From NCBI RefSeq assembly GCF_000504245.1, contig NZ_KI632509.1:5049502-5113501 (forward strand): a DNA stretch of 64,000 bases, read 5' to 3'. The first letter of the stretch is position 1. Every line of letters begins with the position of its first letter. Of the stretch, positions 43,334 to 52,237 are shown one piece after another. Source of the stretch: Haloechinothrix halophila YIM 93223. Its GTDB lineage: Bacteria; Actinomycetota; Actinomycetes; Mycobacteriales; Pseudonocardiaceae. The translations under genes and the position numbers were made by a program. Below the pieces are notes generated by a model that was given only the letters and a program-made list of their open reading frames with translations, searched no databases and was not told the origin of the DNA.

Positions 43334-45784
43334 TCAGGAACGAATCCGGGTCATGTCCGGGTCGAACAGGGGCTCGGCCGCGACGACCGCTGGCACCCGT
43401 TCGCCGAAGTACTCGATCTCAACCGCAGTGCCCGGCTCGGCCAGTTCGGCGGGCAGCCAGGCGTAGGCGATGTTCTTGCCGATGGTGTAACCGCGAGCGG
43501 CGCTGGTGACATAGCCGACCGGCCTTCCGTGCGCGTAGACCGGCTCGGAGCCCATGACCACCTGGTAGTCGTCGTCGATGGTCAGGCAGGAGAGCTGACG
43601 GGTGTTCGGCGACTCCGCCCGCTCCTCGAGCGCGTCGCGGCCGAGGAAGTAGCCCTTGTCCATGCGGACCGCGAAGCCGACCCCGGCCTCGAACGGGTCG
43701 TGCTCGGTGGTCATGTCGCCGCCCCAGGAGCGGTAGCCCTTCTCCAGCCGCATGCTGTTGAAGGCGCTGCGTCCCGCCGCGATGACGCCGTGCCGCTGGC
43801 CCGCTTCCCAGAGCGTGTCCCACAGCTTCAGCCCCATGTCGGCGGTGGTGTACAGCTCCCAGCCGAGTTCGCCCACATAGGACAGTCGCATCGCGGTGAC
43901 GGGGACATCGCCGATGTACGCGTGCTTGGCCTTGAAGAAGCCGAGCGCCTTGTGCGAGAAGTCCTCCTTGGTGAGCGGTTGCAGCAGGTCGCGGGCCCGA
44001 GGACCCCACAGCCCGATGCAGCACGTGCCCGCCGTGATGTCGCGCACCTGCACGGTGCCGGTCGGGGGCAGATGGCTGCGCAGCCACTCAAGGTCGATGT
44101 TGCTGTTGGCGCCGATCTGGAACCGGTCCTCGGCGAGCCGGGCGACGGTGAGGTCGCTGCGCACGCCGCCGTCCTCGCCAAGCAGCAGGGTGTAGACCAC
44201 GGCCCCCGGCTTACGGTTGAGCTGGTTGGTAGTCATCGTCTGCAGGAAGTTGAGCGCCTCGGGGCCGGTGACCTCGAGCCGTTTCAACGCCGTCATATCG
44301 AACATCGCGACCCGCTCGCGGGCGACCAGCGCCTCCGCTCCCGCGATCGGCGACCAGTACCGCGACGCCCACTCGTTGCGCTCGGGGATGCGCTCGATCT
44401 CGGGCAGGTTCGCGTTGGCCTCGTACCAGTGCGGCCGTTCCCAGCCGGACGCCTCGAGGAAGTACGCCCCGAGCTCGGCCTGGCGGTCGTAGAACGGGGA
44501 CGTGCGCAGTGGGCGCGGTTCCTCGGCTGGCTGCAACGGGTGCAGCACGTCGTACACCTCGTTGAAGCTCTGACAACTGCGCTGGTGCACATAGCCGGGC
44601 GACAGTTGGACCTGCTCGAAGCGGTTGAGGTCGCAGTTGTGCAGGTCGATAGCCGGCTGGCCATCGACGAGCCACTCCGCCATCGCCTTCGCCACCCCGG
44701 CGGAGTGCGTGATCCACACGGCCTCGGCGACCCAGAACCCAGCAACGTCGGGGTGCTCGCCGAGCAGCGGGTTGCCGTCCGGCGTGAACGAGAACAGCCC
44801 GTTGATGCCCTCCTCGACCTTCGCGTCGGCGAGGCACGGCAGCAGGTCGACCGCGTCCTCCCACGACTGGTCGAAGTCCTCTTCGGTGAACGCCATCTCC
44901 GACGGCATGGTCGGGGCGACGTCGGGGTGGAGGATCTCGTCGACGCCGATCGGCATCGGCCGGTGCCCGTACGCGCCGATGCCAATGCGATCCACGTGCT
45001 CGCGGAAGTACAGGTCGGCGTCCTGGTGACGCAGCAGCGGCTTGCTCATCTCGTGCAACTCGTCGTTGACACCGTCGAGGATCGGCAACGGCGTGGTCTT
45101 GGCGTACTGGTGCGCCATCGGCACCAGCGGGATGTTGAGGTCCACCATCGCGCCGATCCGCGGACCCCACATGCCGACGCAGGACACCACGATGTCGGCC
45201 CGGAACTCGCCCTGCTCGGTGATCACCGCGCGGACCTTGCCCGCGTGCCGTTCGATGCCGGTGACCTTGTGGTGGGCGAGGAACCGCGCGCCCCGGTCGA
45301 TGGCCTTCCGGGCCTGCGCCTCGGCGGCCCGCAGTGGCTTGGCCAGCCCGTCAGCGGGAATGTGAATGCCGCCGAGCACCTTGTCCGGGTCGAGCAGCGG
45401 GTGCATCGCCGCGCACTCCTCCGGGGTGACCAGCGAGGTCTCGACGCCCCACGACGTCGCCCAGCCGTGCTTGCGGTGCAGGTCGTTCCACCGCTCCTGA
45501 CTGGTGGCGATCTCGAGCCCGCCGAGCTGCTGGAAGCACCACTTCCCGTCGAGCGTCAGCTCGGTGTACTTCTCGACTGTGTACTTGGCGAGCTGGGTCA
45601 TCGTCTTGCACCCGACGGTCTGATACACCAGACCAGGCGCGTGCGAGCTGGAGCCGCCGGTGGCGAACAGCGGGCCCTGCTCCAGGACGGTGATATCGGT
45701 CCAGCCGCGTTCGCTGAGTTCGTCGGCCAAGGCACACCCGACGATGCCGGCACCGATGATGACGACGCGAGGCAGTCTTGCCAT
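43334..45784 (-). CDS. dmg: Dimethylglycine oxidase (FAD and GcvT domains)
   Basis: 816 residues from the ATG at 45784, with AGGAG 7 bases upstream; the frame is open much further upstream but only as antisense noise. N-terminal FAD domain (VVIIGAGIVGCALADEL near residue 6) with SSSHAPGLVYQT near 46, where family members bind FAD covalently through His. The C-terminal half is a GcvT-type folate-binding domain (LGEDGGVRSDLTVARL, FNSMRLEKGYRSWGGDM). Fits dimethylglycine oxidase of Arthrobacter (about 830 residues), which makes sarcosine and methylene-THF. A sarcosine dehydrogenase role is the alternative, but SoxBDAG already covers it. Confidence 0.88.
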   Translation of the reverse strand: MARLPRVVIIGAGIVGCALADELSERGWTDITVLEQGPLFATGGSSSHAPGLVYQTVGCKTMTQLAKYTVEKYTELTLDGKWCFQQLGGLEIATSQERWNDLHRKHGWATSWGVETSLVTPEECAAMHPLLDPDKVLGGIHIPADGLAKPLRAAEAQARKAIDRGARFLAHHKVTGIERHAGKVRAVITEQGEFRADIVVSCVGMWGPRIGAMVDLNIPLVPMAHQYAKTTPLPILDGVNDELHEMSKPLLRHQDADLYFREHVDRIGIGAYGHRPMPIGVDEILHPDVAPTMPSEMAFTEEDFDQSWEDAVDLLPCLADAKVEEGINGLFSFTPDGNPLLGEHPDVAGFWVAEAVWITHSAGVAKAMAEWLVDGQPAIDLHNCDLNRFEQVQLSPGYVHQRSCQSFNEVYDVLHPLQPAEEPRPLRTSPFYDRQAELGAYFLEASGWERPHWYEANANLPEIERIPERNEWASRYWSPIAGAEALVARERVAMFDMTALKRLEVTGPEALNFLQTMTTNQLNRKPGAVVYTLLLGEDGGVRSDLTVARLAEDRFQIGANSNIDLEWLRSHLPPTGTVQVRDITAGTCCIGLWGPRARDLLQPLTKEDFSHKALGFFKAKHAYIGDVPVTAMRLSYVGELGWELYTTADMGLKLWDTLWEAGQRHGVIAAGRSAFNSMRLEKGYRSWGGDMTTEHDPFEAGVGFAVRMDKGYFLGRDALEERAESPNTRQLSCLTIDDDYQVVMGSEPVYAHGRPVGYVTSAARGYTIGKNIAYAWLPAELAEPGTAVEIEYFGERVPAVVAAEPLFDPDMTRIRS

Positions 45785-45830
45785 GAAGATACTCCTGGTG
45801 TGTCGTGGTTCGGGGAGAAGAGAGCGCCGG

Positions 45831-46460
45831 TCAGTGGCCCCGGCTGATCCAGTCGTCGAGGTGTGGAGCTTCCGCGCCGATCGTCGTGGTCGGTCCGTGT
45901 CCGGTGTGGACAGTCGTGTGAGCGGGCAGGGTGAGCAGCCTGGTGCGGATGGACTCGATGATCGTTCCGAAGTCGGAGCCAGACCTGCCGGTCGCGCCTG
46001 GTCCGCCCTGGAACAGCGTGTCCCCGCCGAACACCGCGGCCAGCTCGGGCGCGTACAGCGACACCGAGCCCCAGGTGTGGCCCGGAGTGGACAGCACCCG
46101 GAGCGCGGTGCCCGCGACCGTGATCTCCTGGCCATCGGTGAGCCAGCCGTCGGGCGCCCGGTCCGGATACACCGTGCCCCAGAACGCCTCGTCGTCCTGA
46201 TTGATCAGCACCGGCGCCACCGTCTTGGCCGCGACCTCGCCCACCGCGTTGATGTGGTCGTTGTGGCCGTGGGTGCACACCACGGCCACGACCCTGCGAT
46301 CACCGATGGCGTTCAGCACGGCCACGGCGTCGTGGGCCGGGTCGATGACGATCACCTCGGTGTCGTCGCCGACCAGCCAGACGTTGTTGTCGACCTCCCA
46401 GCTACCACCGTCGAGGCAGAACGTGCCCGACGTGACCACTCGCTCGATCCCGGCGCTCAT
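45831..46460 (-). CDS. Metallo-beta-lactamase fold hydrolase, likely S-formylmycothiol hydrolase
   Basis: 209 residues from the ATG at 46460, overlapping the MscR stop as ATGA. Metal motif THGHNDH near residue 60, then STPGHTWGS and GGDTLF near 125, HTGHGP near 190: a glyoxalase II-type zinc enzyme. Adjacent and coupled to the mycothiol-dependent formaldehyde dehydrogenase, it most likely hydrolyses S-formylmycothiol to formate and mycothiol. The gene pair is common in actinomycetes. Confidence 0.82.
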   Translation of the reverse strand: MSAGIERVVTSGTFCLDGGSWEVDNNVWLVGDDTEVIVIDPAHDAVAVLNAIGDRRVVAVVCTHGHNDHINAVGEVAAKTVAPVLINQDDEAFWGTVYPDRAPDGWLTDGQEITVAGTALRVLSTPGHTWGSVSLYAPELAAVFGGDTLFQGGPGATGRSGSDFGTIIESIRTRLLTLPAHTTVHTGHGPTTTIGAEAPHLDDWISRGH

Positions 46461-47542
46461 AGCGTGACCACCGATCGCAGCACGCTGCCGTCGTGCATCG
46501 CGTCGAAGGCCTCTTCGACATCGTCCAGGCCGATGGTCTCGGTGACGAACGGCGACAGGTCGAGCCGTCCCTGCAGGTAGAGGTCGATCAGCATGGGAAA
46601 GTCCCTGCTGGGCAGGCAGTCGCCGTACCAGGACGACTTGATCGCCCCGCCCCTGGCGAACACGTCGATCAGCGGCAGCTCGACGGTCAGGTCCGGCGTC
46701 GGGACGCCGACGAGCACCGCGGTGCCCGCGAGGTCCCGGGCGTAGAACGCCTGCCGGAAGGTTTCCGGGATACCCACGGCATCGATCACGACATCGGCGC
46801 CGTTGCCGCCGGTGAACTCGCGAATCGACTCGACAACGTCCGCGGTGCCCGCGTTCACGATGTGAGTCGCGCCCATGCTCTGCGCCCACTCCAGCTTCCT
46901 CGGGTCGAGGTCAGCCGCGATGATGGTGGTCGCGCCCGCCAGGCGAGCGCCGACGATCGCGGCGTCACCGACGCCGCCGCAGCCGAGTACGGCCACGCTG
47001 TCTCCCCTGCCGACTCCCCCGGTGTTGATCGCCGCGCCGATCCCGGCCATCACGCCGCAGCCAAGCAAACCGGCGACCTCAGGACTTGCCCTGCGGTCGA
47101 CCTTCGTGCACTGCCCGCTGTGGACCAGCGTCTTCTCGGCGAACGCGCCGATGCCGAGCGCCGGGCTCAGCGGTGTGCCGTCGGCCAACGTCATCGGCTG
47201 TGCCGCGTTGTGCGTGTCGAAGCAGTACCACGGCTCGCCACGACGGCACGCGCGACACGTCGCGCACACCGCACGCCAGTTCAGCACGACGAAGTCGCCA
47301 GGAGCCAGGTCGGTCACGCCGTCGCCGACCGCCTCGACAACACCGGCGGCCTCGTGGCCGAGCAGGAACGGGAACTCGTCGTTGATGCCGCCTTCGCGGT
47401 AGTGCAGATCGGTATGGCAGACGCCGCAGGCCTTCACCTCGACCAGCGCCTCGCCAGGGCCGGGGTCGGGCACCGTGATGGTCTCGACCGAGACCTTCGC
47501 ACCTGCCACGCCCGCGACCACGCCTTGGACTGTCTGTGCCAC
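46457..47542 (-). CDS. mscR: S-(hydroxymethyl)mycothiol dehydrogenase
   Basis: 361 residues. Zinc ligands CGVCHTD near residue 38 and GHEAAG near 63, then the diagnostic [20 protein letters not shown] segment with CFDTHNA that marks the mycothiol-dependent formaldehyde dehydrogenases of actinomycetes. Rossmann motif GCGGVGDA near 190. It oxidises the adduct of mycothiol and formaldehyde. Formaldehyde is produced by the Rieske demethylation of betaine, and by uncoupled sarcosine or dimethylglycine oxidation, so the gene protects the pathway. Confidence 0.93.
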   Translation of the reverse strand: MAQTVQGVVAGVAGAKVSVETITVPDPGPGEALVEVKACGVCHTDLHYREGGINDEFPFLLGHEAAGVVEAVGDGVTDLAPGDFVVLNWRAVCATCRACRRGEPWYCFDTHNAAQPMTLADGTPLSPALGIGAFAEKTLVHSGQCTKVDRRASPEVAGLLGCGVMAGIGAAINTGGVGRGDSVAVLGCGGVGDAAIVGARLAGATTIIAADLDPRKLEWAQSMGATHIVNAGTADVVESIREFTGGNGADVVIDAVGIPETFRQAFYARDLAGTAVLVGVPTPDLTVELPLIDVFARGGAIKSSWYGDCLPSRDFPMLIDLYLQGRLDLSPFVTETIGLDDVEEAFDAMHDGSVLRSVVTL

Positions 47543-47572
47543 GTCAACGATTCCTTTCTCAGATCCGGAGAG

Positions 47573-48226
47573 CTAAAGCGCGGCGTAGAGCGGGTGCTTC
47601 GCCGCGAGTGCTTCACAGCGGGAGCGCAGTCCCGCCAGGTCGGGTTCTGGCAGCAATGCGGCCGCGATGACGTCGGCTACCTCGGCGAACGCGGACGCGC
47701 CGAAGCCGCGCGCGGCCAGTGCGGGAGTGCCGATCCGGAGTCCCGACGTGATCATCGGTGGCCTCGGGTCGTTCGGCACCGCGTTGCGGTTCACCGTGAT
47801 GCCGACATCGTGCAGTCGCTGCTCGGCCTGCTTTCTGTCCAGTTCGGACTGGACGAGGTCGACGAGCACGAGGTGCACGTCGGTGCCGCCGGTGAGCACC
47901 CTGATGCCGTCCGCGGCACAGTCGGCCGACGACAGCCGCTCGGCGACGATGCGGGCGCCGTCGACCACCCGGCGTTGCCGCTCGACGACGTCGACGTGCT
48001 CACAGCCGCCGTAGTAACGCCGCCCCGGGTAGCCCTCGGCGTACTTGTTCGTGAGCACTGAACCTTGCGCCTGCAGCACGGCTACCGGCGCGAAGTTCTC
48101 GGACGCGATCATCTCGAGCGTCGACCGTTGTCGGGCGAGTTCGTCGTCGATGGCGGCCGAGATCTCGGGATCAACGTGGTCGAGGAGCGTTTCCAGGCAG
48201 GCAGCATGGACCGAGGTCGAGGACAC
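47573..48226 (-). pseudogene. glyA: Internally deleted serine hydroxymethyltransferase
   Basis: 217 residues from a GTG at 48226 with GGAAGGAG 4 bases upstream, against about 420 in normal GlyA. The N-terminal 75 residues are intact ([18 protein letters not shown] and [19 protein letters not shown]), then the frame jumps from DVVE straight to the C-terminal domain ([37 protein letters not shown]). About 215 residues are missing, including the PLP lysine motif, so the product cannot be a normal GlyA. The frame is kept open and a ribosome binding site is present, so a protein may still be made. A full copy must exist elsewhere if serine is made from glycine. Confidence 0.85.
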
Positions 48227-48250
48227 GGGACTCCTTCCGGAGAGACGAAA

Positions 48251-48286
48251 GTTGCGCATTACGCATCGCAGATCGCCATACGCAAC
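48251..48286. promoter_or_regulatory. IclR-type site upstream of glyA-mscR operon
   Basis: GTTGCGCATTACGCA at 48251-48265 contains the palindrome TGCG-5-CGCA, and ATACGCAAC at 48278-48286 mirrors its left arm (8 of 9). Close relatives lie at 49225-49239 and 49332-49346, on each side of the divergent iclR/Rieske ferredoxin starts. Confidence 0.6.
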
Positions 48287-48405
48287 GTTGTGCCGCCTAA
48301 TGTGGAGCCCGTCGATGGCGCTGTCAAGAGGTGAACCGAAGATGTACGCGGAATGGCCGCACCGGGGGATGTCGGCGTCGTGAACGGTCCGGGCTGGACA
48401 GACAA

Positions 48406-48441
48406 AACGGGCGGCCCGCGAGGTATCGCGGGCCGCCCGTT
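48406..48441 (-). terminator. Intrinsic terminator of the iclR gene
   Basis: A perfect 16-base stem, AACGGGCGGCCCGCGA with its complement, closed by a GGTA loop (48422-48425), 12 bases past the iclR stop. On the minus strand it is followed by TTTTGTCTG, a short T tract. One of the strongest hairpins in the window. Confidence 0.85.
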
Positions 48442-48453
48442 CGGGAATCGGTG

Positions 48454-49233
48454 CTAGCGCATGTAGCCGAGCTGACCGGAGAGCTCGGCGGCGGCCGATC
48501 GAAGTTCGCGGGCGATCTGTCGGATTCGTTTGCGCGACAGCCGGTAGGCGGGCCCGGACGCACTGATCGCGGCCACCACGTCGCCGGACGGTCCGAGCAC
48601 CTCGACCGCGACCGCGTGCAGCCCCGGCTCCAGCTCCTCGAAGCAGGTAGCGTAGCCATCCTCTGCCACGCGCTTGAGCACGGTGCGCAGCTCGTCCGGC
48701 TCGACGACAGTGCTCGGCGTGTACGCGGTGAGCTCGTCAGCGAGCACTTTCTCCTGGTCCTGCTCCGCCATCGAGGCGAGTAGCACCTTGCCGCTCGACG
48801 TCGCGTGGAGCGGGGTTCGCTGGCCGGTCCAGTTCTGCGCCGCCACCGCCGAGGTCCCTCGCGCCTGGCTGACGTTGATCGCGACCAGGCCGTCGAGCAC
48901 CGCGATGTTGACCGTCTCTCCCAGCTTCTCGGCGAGCGATTCACACAGCGGCGTGCCCAGTCGGGCGAGATCGATCTGACCGGTCACCGCGCCCGCGAAG
49001 CGCAGCATCCCGATGCCGATGGTGAACCGGCCTCGTTCGCCGTGCTGCTCGACGAGGTCTCTCGTCTGCAGCGTGTAGACCAACCGAGAGGCCGTTGACT
49101 TGTGTACGCCCAGCTCATCGGCAATCTCGCTGATTCCGGCCTCGCCATCGCGCAGCAGCAGTTCGAGGATCTCGATCGCGCGGTCGACCGACTGCACTGT
49201 GACGGGCTCATTACTTCCAGATGAGTTTGCCAT
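48454..49233 (-). CDS. IclR family transcriptional regulator
   Basis: 259 residues from the ATG at 49233 (the frame is open upstream, but that part lies in the promoter). N-terminal winged helix: [19 protein letters not shown] near residue 13, then [22 protein letters not shown], given here in part as [12 protein letters not shown]. The C-terminal IclR effector domain has the [19 protein letters not shown] signature near 185. Its own start codon lies within a candidate binding site, suggesting autoregulation. Probably controls the Rieske ferredoxin/reductase genes and the betaine transporter-oxygenase-dmg-mscR operon. Confidence 0.92.
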   Translation of the reverse strand: MANSSGSNEPVTVQSVDRAIEILELLLRDGEAGISEIADELGVHKSTASRLVYTLQTRDLVEQHGERGRFTIGIGMLRFAGAVTGQIDLARLGTPLCESLAEKLGETVNIAVLDGLVAINVSQARGTSAVAAQNWTGQRTPLHATSSGKVLLASMAEQDQEKVLADELTAYTPSTVVEPDELRTVLKRVAEDGYATCFEELEPGLHAVAVEVLGPSGDVVAAISASGPAYRLSRKRIRQIARELRSAAAELSGQLGYMR

Positions 49234-49346
49234 TACGCAACTGTAAGCGCTAAACGCAACTAGTGGAACCTTGACCCTGGATAGTCCTTGACGCGCCGGG
49301 GTGGCTTCGGCACTATCGCTAGCAGCGTGCTGTTGCGCATTACACA
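49225..49346. promoter_or_regulatory. Divergent iclR / Rieske ferredoxin promoter with IclR-type sites
   Basis: GTTTGCCATTACGCA at 49225-49239 overlaps the iclR start codon. ACGCAAC repeats at 49235-49241 and 49254-49260, 19 bases apart. GTTGCGCATTACACA at 49332-49346 lies 34 bases before the ferredoxin start. All share CATTACRCA with 48251-48265. Confidence 0.6.
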
Positions 49347-49379
49347 CAGAGTTTCTTATAAAGCAACTGGAGGGCTCCG

Positions 49380-49745
49380 ATGATTCCAGCCTGCGCCCTG
49401 ACGGACCTGCCTCCGGGTGAGTCGGTCCGCATCCAGGCCGATGTGCCCATCGCCGTGTTCAACGCCGACGGCGACCTGTACGCGATTGACGACACCTGCA
49501 GCCACCAGGACGCCTCGCTGTCGGATGGCTGGCTGGAGGGGTGCTTCGTGGAATGCCCGCTGCATGCCGCCCTGTTCGACCTGCGCACCGGGATGCCGAG
49601 CTGCCTCCCCGCGAAGAAGCCGGTCCGCACCCACGTGGTGCTGGTCCACGACAACTACGTCTACGTGGACACCAGCGCGCACGAGCGCATCCACCAGCCG
49701 GCCGCCGAGCCCGTCGAGGCGACCGCGAGCGAGGCAGTCGCATGA
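49380..49745 (+). CDS. Rieske [2Fe-2S] ferredoxin
   Basis: 121 residues; ATG with GGAGGG 6 bases upstream. Cluster ligands DTCSHQDASL near residue 40 and ECPLHAALFDL near 59, a bacterial BphF/NirD-type ferredoxin with a long C-terminal tail (EPVEATASEAVA). It should carry electrons from the reductase encoded next to the Rieske oxygenase at 42118-43314. Stop overlaps the reductase start as ATGA, so the pair is co-translated. Confidence 0.92.
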   Translation: MIPACALTDLPPGESVRIQADVPIAVFNADGDLYAIDDTCSHQDASLSDGWLEGCFVECPLHAALFDLRTGMPSCLPAKKPVRTHVVLVHDNYVYVDTSAHERIHQPAAEPVEATASEAVA

Positions 49746-50929
49746 GGACGGTGACCGTCGTCGGCGCCTCCCTCGCCGGTCTGCACTCGGTGCAGCAGTT
49801 GCGGCAGCAGGGCTTCGACGGACGCATCGTCGTCGTCGGCGACGAGCCGCACCGGCCCTACGATCGGCCGCCGCTATCCAAGGGGTTCCTGGCGGGGCGA
49901 GCCGCCGTCGACGACCTCTGGCTGTGCGACGAGGACGATCACGACGAGCTCGACGCGGAGTGGCTGCTTGGCGTCAGGGCGGAACAGCTCGATCCCGCCA
50001 CCGGGCGAGTGCGGCTGTCGAATGGTGCGGAGATCGACAGCGACGGTGTGGTGATCGCGACCGGGGGCAAGGCCAGCCGCCTTCCCGGAACCGAGGACAT
50101 GCGGGGACTGCACACAGTGCGCACCATCGAAGACGCGATCGCGCTGCGCGCCGAGCTGACCAGCGGCGCGGGCGAGGTGGTCGTGGTCGGCGCGGGCTGG
50201 ATCGGCGCGGAGATCGCATCCACCTGTCACGAGTTCGGGCTTCACGTGACGCTGGTCGAGGCGGGTGATGTGCCGCTGTCACGCACCCTCGGCGACGCGA
50301 TGGGGTCGGTGTTCGCCGCGCTGCACACCGACCACGGGGTGAGCCTGCGCTGCGGGAACCGGGTCGGCGGGATCACCCATGTCAGCGACCGGAACGGGCG
50401 GCGGGTCACCGGGATCTGGCTGACAGACGGGACCCAGCTGCCCGCCGACGTCGTCGTCATGGGGATCGGGATGCGACCGGCCACCGACTGGCTCGCCGGG
50501 TCGGGTCTCACCCTCGATAACGGCGTGTTGTGCGACCCCGGATGCGTCACCGAGCTGCCGTCGGTTGTCGCCGTCGGCGACGTCGCACGGTATCGCACCG
50601 CGACCGGCGGCACGGTGCGGCACGAGCACTGGACCAACGCGGCCGAACAGCCGGCGACGGCGATCCGCAACCTGCTCGCGGGCGCCACCGTCGAGCACTA
50701 CCGGCCCAGCGGCTATGTCTGGTCCGACCAGTACGGGGTCCGGCTGCAGGTCGCAGGCGAGCTCGGCCAGCCGGACGAAGTCGAGGTGGTCGACGGTTCA
50801 CCCAGCGACCGCAGATTCGTCGTCGCGTATCGCAGCGGCGGCGACACGGTCGGCGTGCTCGCCATGAACAACCCCAAGCTGTTCACCAGGATGCGCAAAC
50901 AACTGGCGAACCGCGTCCCGTCTCCGTGA
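49742..50929 (+). CDS. FAD-dependent ferredoxin reductase
   Basis: 395 residues from the ATG at 49742; the same frame is open upstream inside the ferredoxin gene without meaning. FAD motif VVGASLAGLHSVQQL near residue 5, RPYDRPPLSKGFLAG near 40, NAD motif VVVVGAGWIGAEIAS near 140, and the C-terminal FAD contact VVAVGDVARY near 275. It belongs to the BphA4/rubredoxin reductase group. It moves electrons from NAD(P)H to the Rieske ferredoxin. Ferredoxin-dependent relatives supply Rieske oxygenases. This differs from the one-protein GbcB reductase of pseudomonads. Confidence 0.92.
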   Translation: MRTVTVVGASLAGLHSVQQLRQQGFDGRIVVVGDEPHRPYDRPPLSKGFLAGRAAVDDLWLCDEDDHDELDAEWLLGVRAEQLDPATGRVRLSNGAEIDSDGVVIATGGKASRLPGTEDMRGLHTVRTIEDAIALRAELTSGAGEVVVVGAGWIGAEIASTCHEFGLHVTLVEAGDVPLSRTLGDAMGSVFAALHTDHGVSLRCGNRVGGITHVSDRNGRRVTGIWLTDGTQLPADVVVMGIGMRPATDWLAGSGLTLDNGVLCDPGCVTELPSVVAVGDVARYRTATGGTVRHEHWTNAAEQPATAIRNLLAGATVEHYRPSGYVWSDQYGVRLQVAGELGQPDEVEVVDGSPSDRRFVVAYRSGGDTVGVLAMNNPKLFTRMRKQLANRVPSP

Positions 50930-51090
50930 CGACATTTCTCATTCGGCGTAGCGAATCATCGACAGCGATGACGGGGTACGCAGCCAGGCAAGCGCGGCGG
51001 CGTGTCCGTGTGGTGCGCACGGCCTGAGCTCAGCCCATGATTCGCACGGGCGCTGACACCTCACGTCGTCCGCGATTGTCGGTACCCACT

Positions 51091-51126
51091 CCTAGAGTTG
51101 TCGAATACAAGTTCGACAACTCTAGG
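51091..51126. promoter_or_regulatory. 15-base perfect inverted repeat with LexA-box core
   Basis: CCTAGAGTTGTCGAA at 51091-51105 and its exact complement at 51112-51126 flank TACAAG. The centre reads TCGAATACAAGTTCGA (51101-51116), one base from the actinobacterial LexA box TCGAAC-4-GTTCGA. The right arm merges into the AGGAGG ribosome binding site (51124-51129) of the next gene, so as RNA it could also hide that site. Confidence 0.6.
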
Positions 51127-51135
51127 AGGTGCCCC

Positions 51136-51648
51136 ATGACCGACCCGCGGACCCAGGCGTGGCTTGACCAGGAGGACGCCAACATATCCGCGATCATCCG
51201 GCGATACGGCTGGTTCATCCAGTACGTCGGATCCGAGGGATGCGGCCATCCGGGCTGCGGTAGCGAGCTGGACGATGGCCCGCCATTCGCGTACACGATC
51301 GGACTGTTCGGCCTCGGCCACCCGGAGCTGCTCATCATCGGGGTCCCCATAGGGACCGCGCACGGGGTACTCAACGACCTCGGCGAACGCATCCGTGGCG
51401 GCGCGGATCTCGTCGCCGGCGAGTTGATCACCTTCGACGGCTGGCCGCACCGGATCATCCCAGAACCGGTACCGAACCCGGGGGACATCGTCTTCGGGGC
51501 CAACCGCCACTACCAACGGCCTCCCGTGTTCTCGGTTCCGGCACTGCAGCTGAGCTACGACGACAAAGCGGGCAAGTTCCCGTGGGAAGACTCCTACGCC
51601 GCGCCCGAGATGCAGCCCCGCCCCGGGACGTTCAACCCCGGCGGATGA
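51136..51648 (+). CDS. DUF4262 domain protein
   Basis: 170 residues from the ATG at 51136, with AGGAGG 6 bases upstream; the open frame extends upstream through the palindrome and is not coding there. It carries the DUF4262 pattern: GWFIQYVGSEGCGHPGCG near residue 25, FAYTIGLFGLGHPELLIIG near 45 in part, and a tail EDSYAAPEMQPRPGTFNPGG. Function of the family is unknown. The LexA-like palindrome directly upstream suggests induction on DNA damage. Confidence 0.75.
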   Translation: MTDPRTQAWLDQEDANISAIIRRYGWFIQYVGSEGCGHPGCGSELDDGPPFAYTIGLFGLGHPELLIIGVPIGTAHGVLNDLGERIRGGADLVAGELITFDGWPHRIIPEPVPNPGDIVFGANRHYQRPPVFSVPALQLSYDDKAGKFPWEDSYAAPEMQPRPGTFNPGG

Positions 51649-51773
51649 GGAACCGGCCATAGCCGACTAACAGCCGAAAACGGACCACCTGAAACGGCCC
51701 TTCACTGTAAGGATCAGCATTGGCTGACACTGAACCCGACCAGTCCGCCAGGGCGCACAGTGCCTTCCCAGCC

Positions 51774-52133
51774 CTACGTGTCGATGCGCAGGCAGTTCGC
51801 GAGCGCGTCGACGTTGTCGGCGGCGAGCGATCGGGCCAGCATCACCAGCTCGGCCACCCGGGGATCGGTGACCTGGTAGTAGGCGAACCGGCCCGCGCGG
51901 CGTACCCGCACGTAACCGCAGTCGGCCAAACAGGCCAGATGAGTGGAAACTCGCCCCTGCGACAGACCGATATGGGCCACGCATTCGGTGACGGTGTGTT
52001 CCTCGTGCAGCAGGAACTCCAGCAACCGCAACCGCACCGGATCACCCAGCGCGCGGAAGAACTTGGCGACGATCTCCACTCCGCTCGCCTCCGACGGCAG
52101 CAGTGTGGATGGCACCGTGGATCGTCTGCTCAC
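51774..52133 (-). CDS. ArsR/SmtB family metalloregulator, mer or CmtR type
   Basis: 119 residues from the GTG at 52133 with GGAGGGAG upstream; an ATG at 52166 is an alternative. The ArsR winged helix has FRALGDPVRLRLLEFLL near 26 and GLSQGRVSTHLACLADCGYVR near 57, with Cys68 and Cys72 in a CxxxC pair on the recognition helix and Cys114 near the C-terminus, the CmtR arrangement for Cd/Pb (or Hg) sensing. Divergent from merA by about 100 bases. In Streptomyces the mercury regulator is also an ArsR-type protein. Likely represses itself and merA until metal binds. Confidence 0.85.
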   Translation of the reverse strand: MSRRSTVPSTLLPSEASGVEIVAKFFRALGDPVRLRLLEFLLHEEHTVTECVAHIGLSQGRVSTHLACLADCGYVRVRRAGRFAYYQVTDPRVAELVMLARSLAADNVDALANCLRIDT

Positions 52134-52237
52134 CGGCCAGCACTCCCTCCGCCCTTGTTGAGACATCCGCTCATGCAGATGCGACGTTTATATCATAGAC
52201 TCATCCGCATAGACAGATATGAGAGCGGAGGACGTCA
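52134..52237. promoter_or_regulatory. Divergent regulator/merA promoter region
   Basis: An AT-rich island with CATAGAC repeated at 52194-52200 and 52208-52214 (14-base period) and flanking CTCAT/ATGAG inverted half-sites. This fits an ArsR-type operator but no single long palindrome stands out. GGAGGA at 52227-52232 is the merA ribosome binding site. Confidence 0.45.

Noticed and set aside
43205-45847. Long plus-strand frame (880 codons) opposite dimethylglycine oxidase
   Set aside because: Same antisense effect; no motif or start signal.
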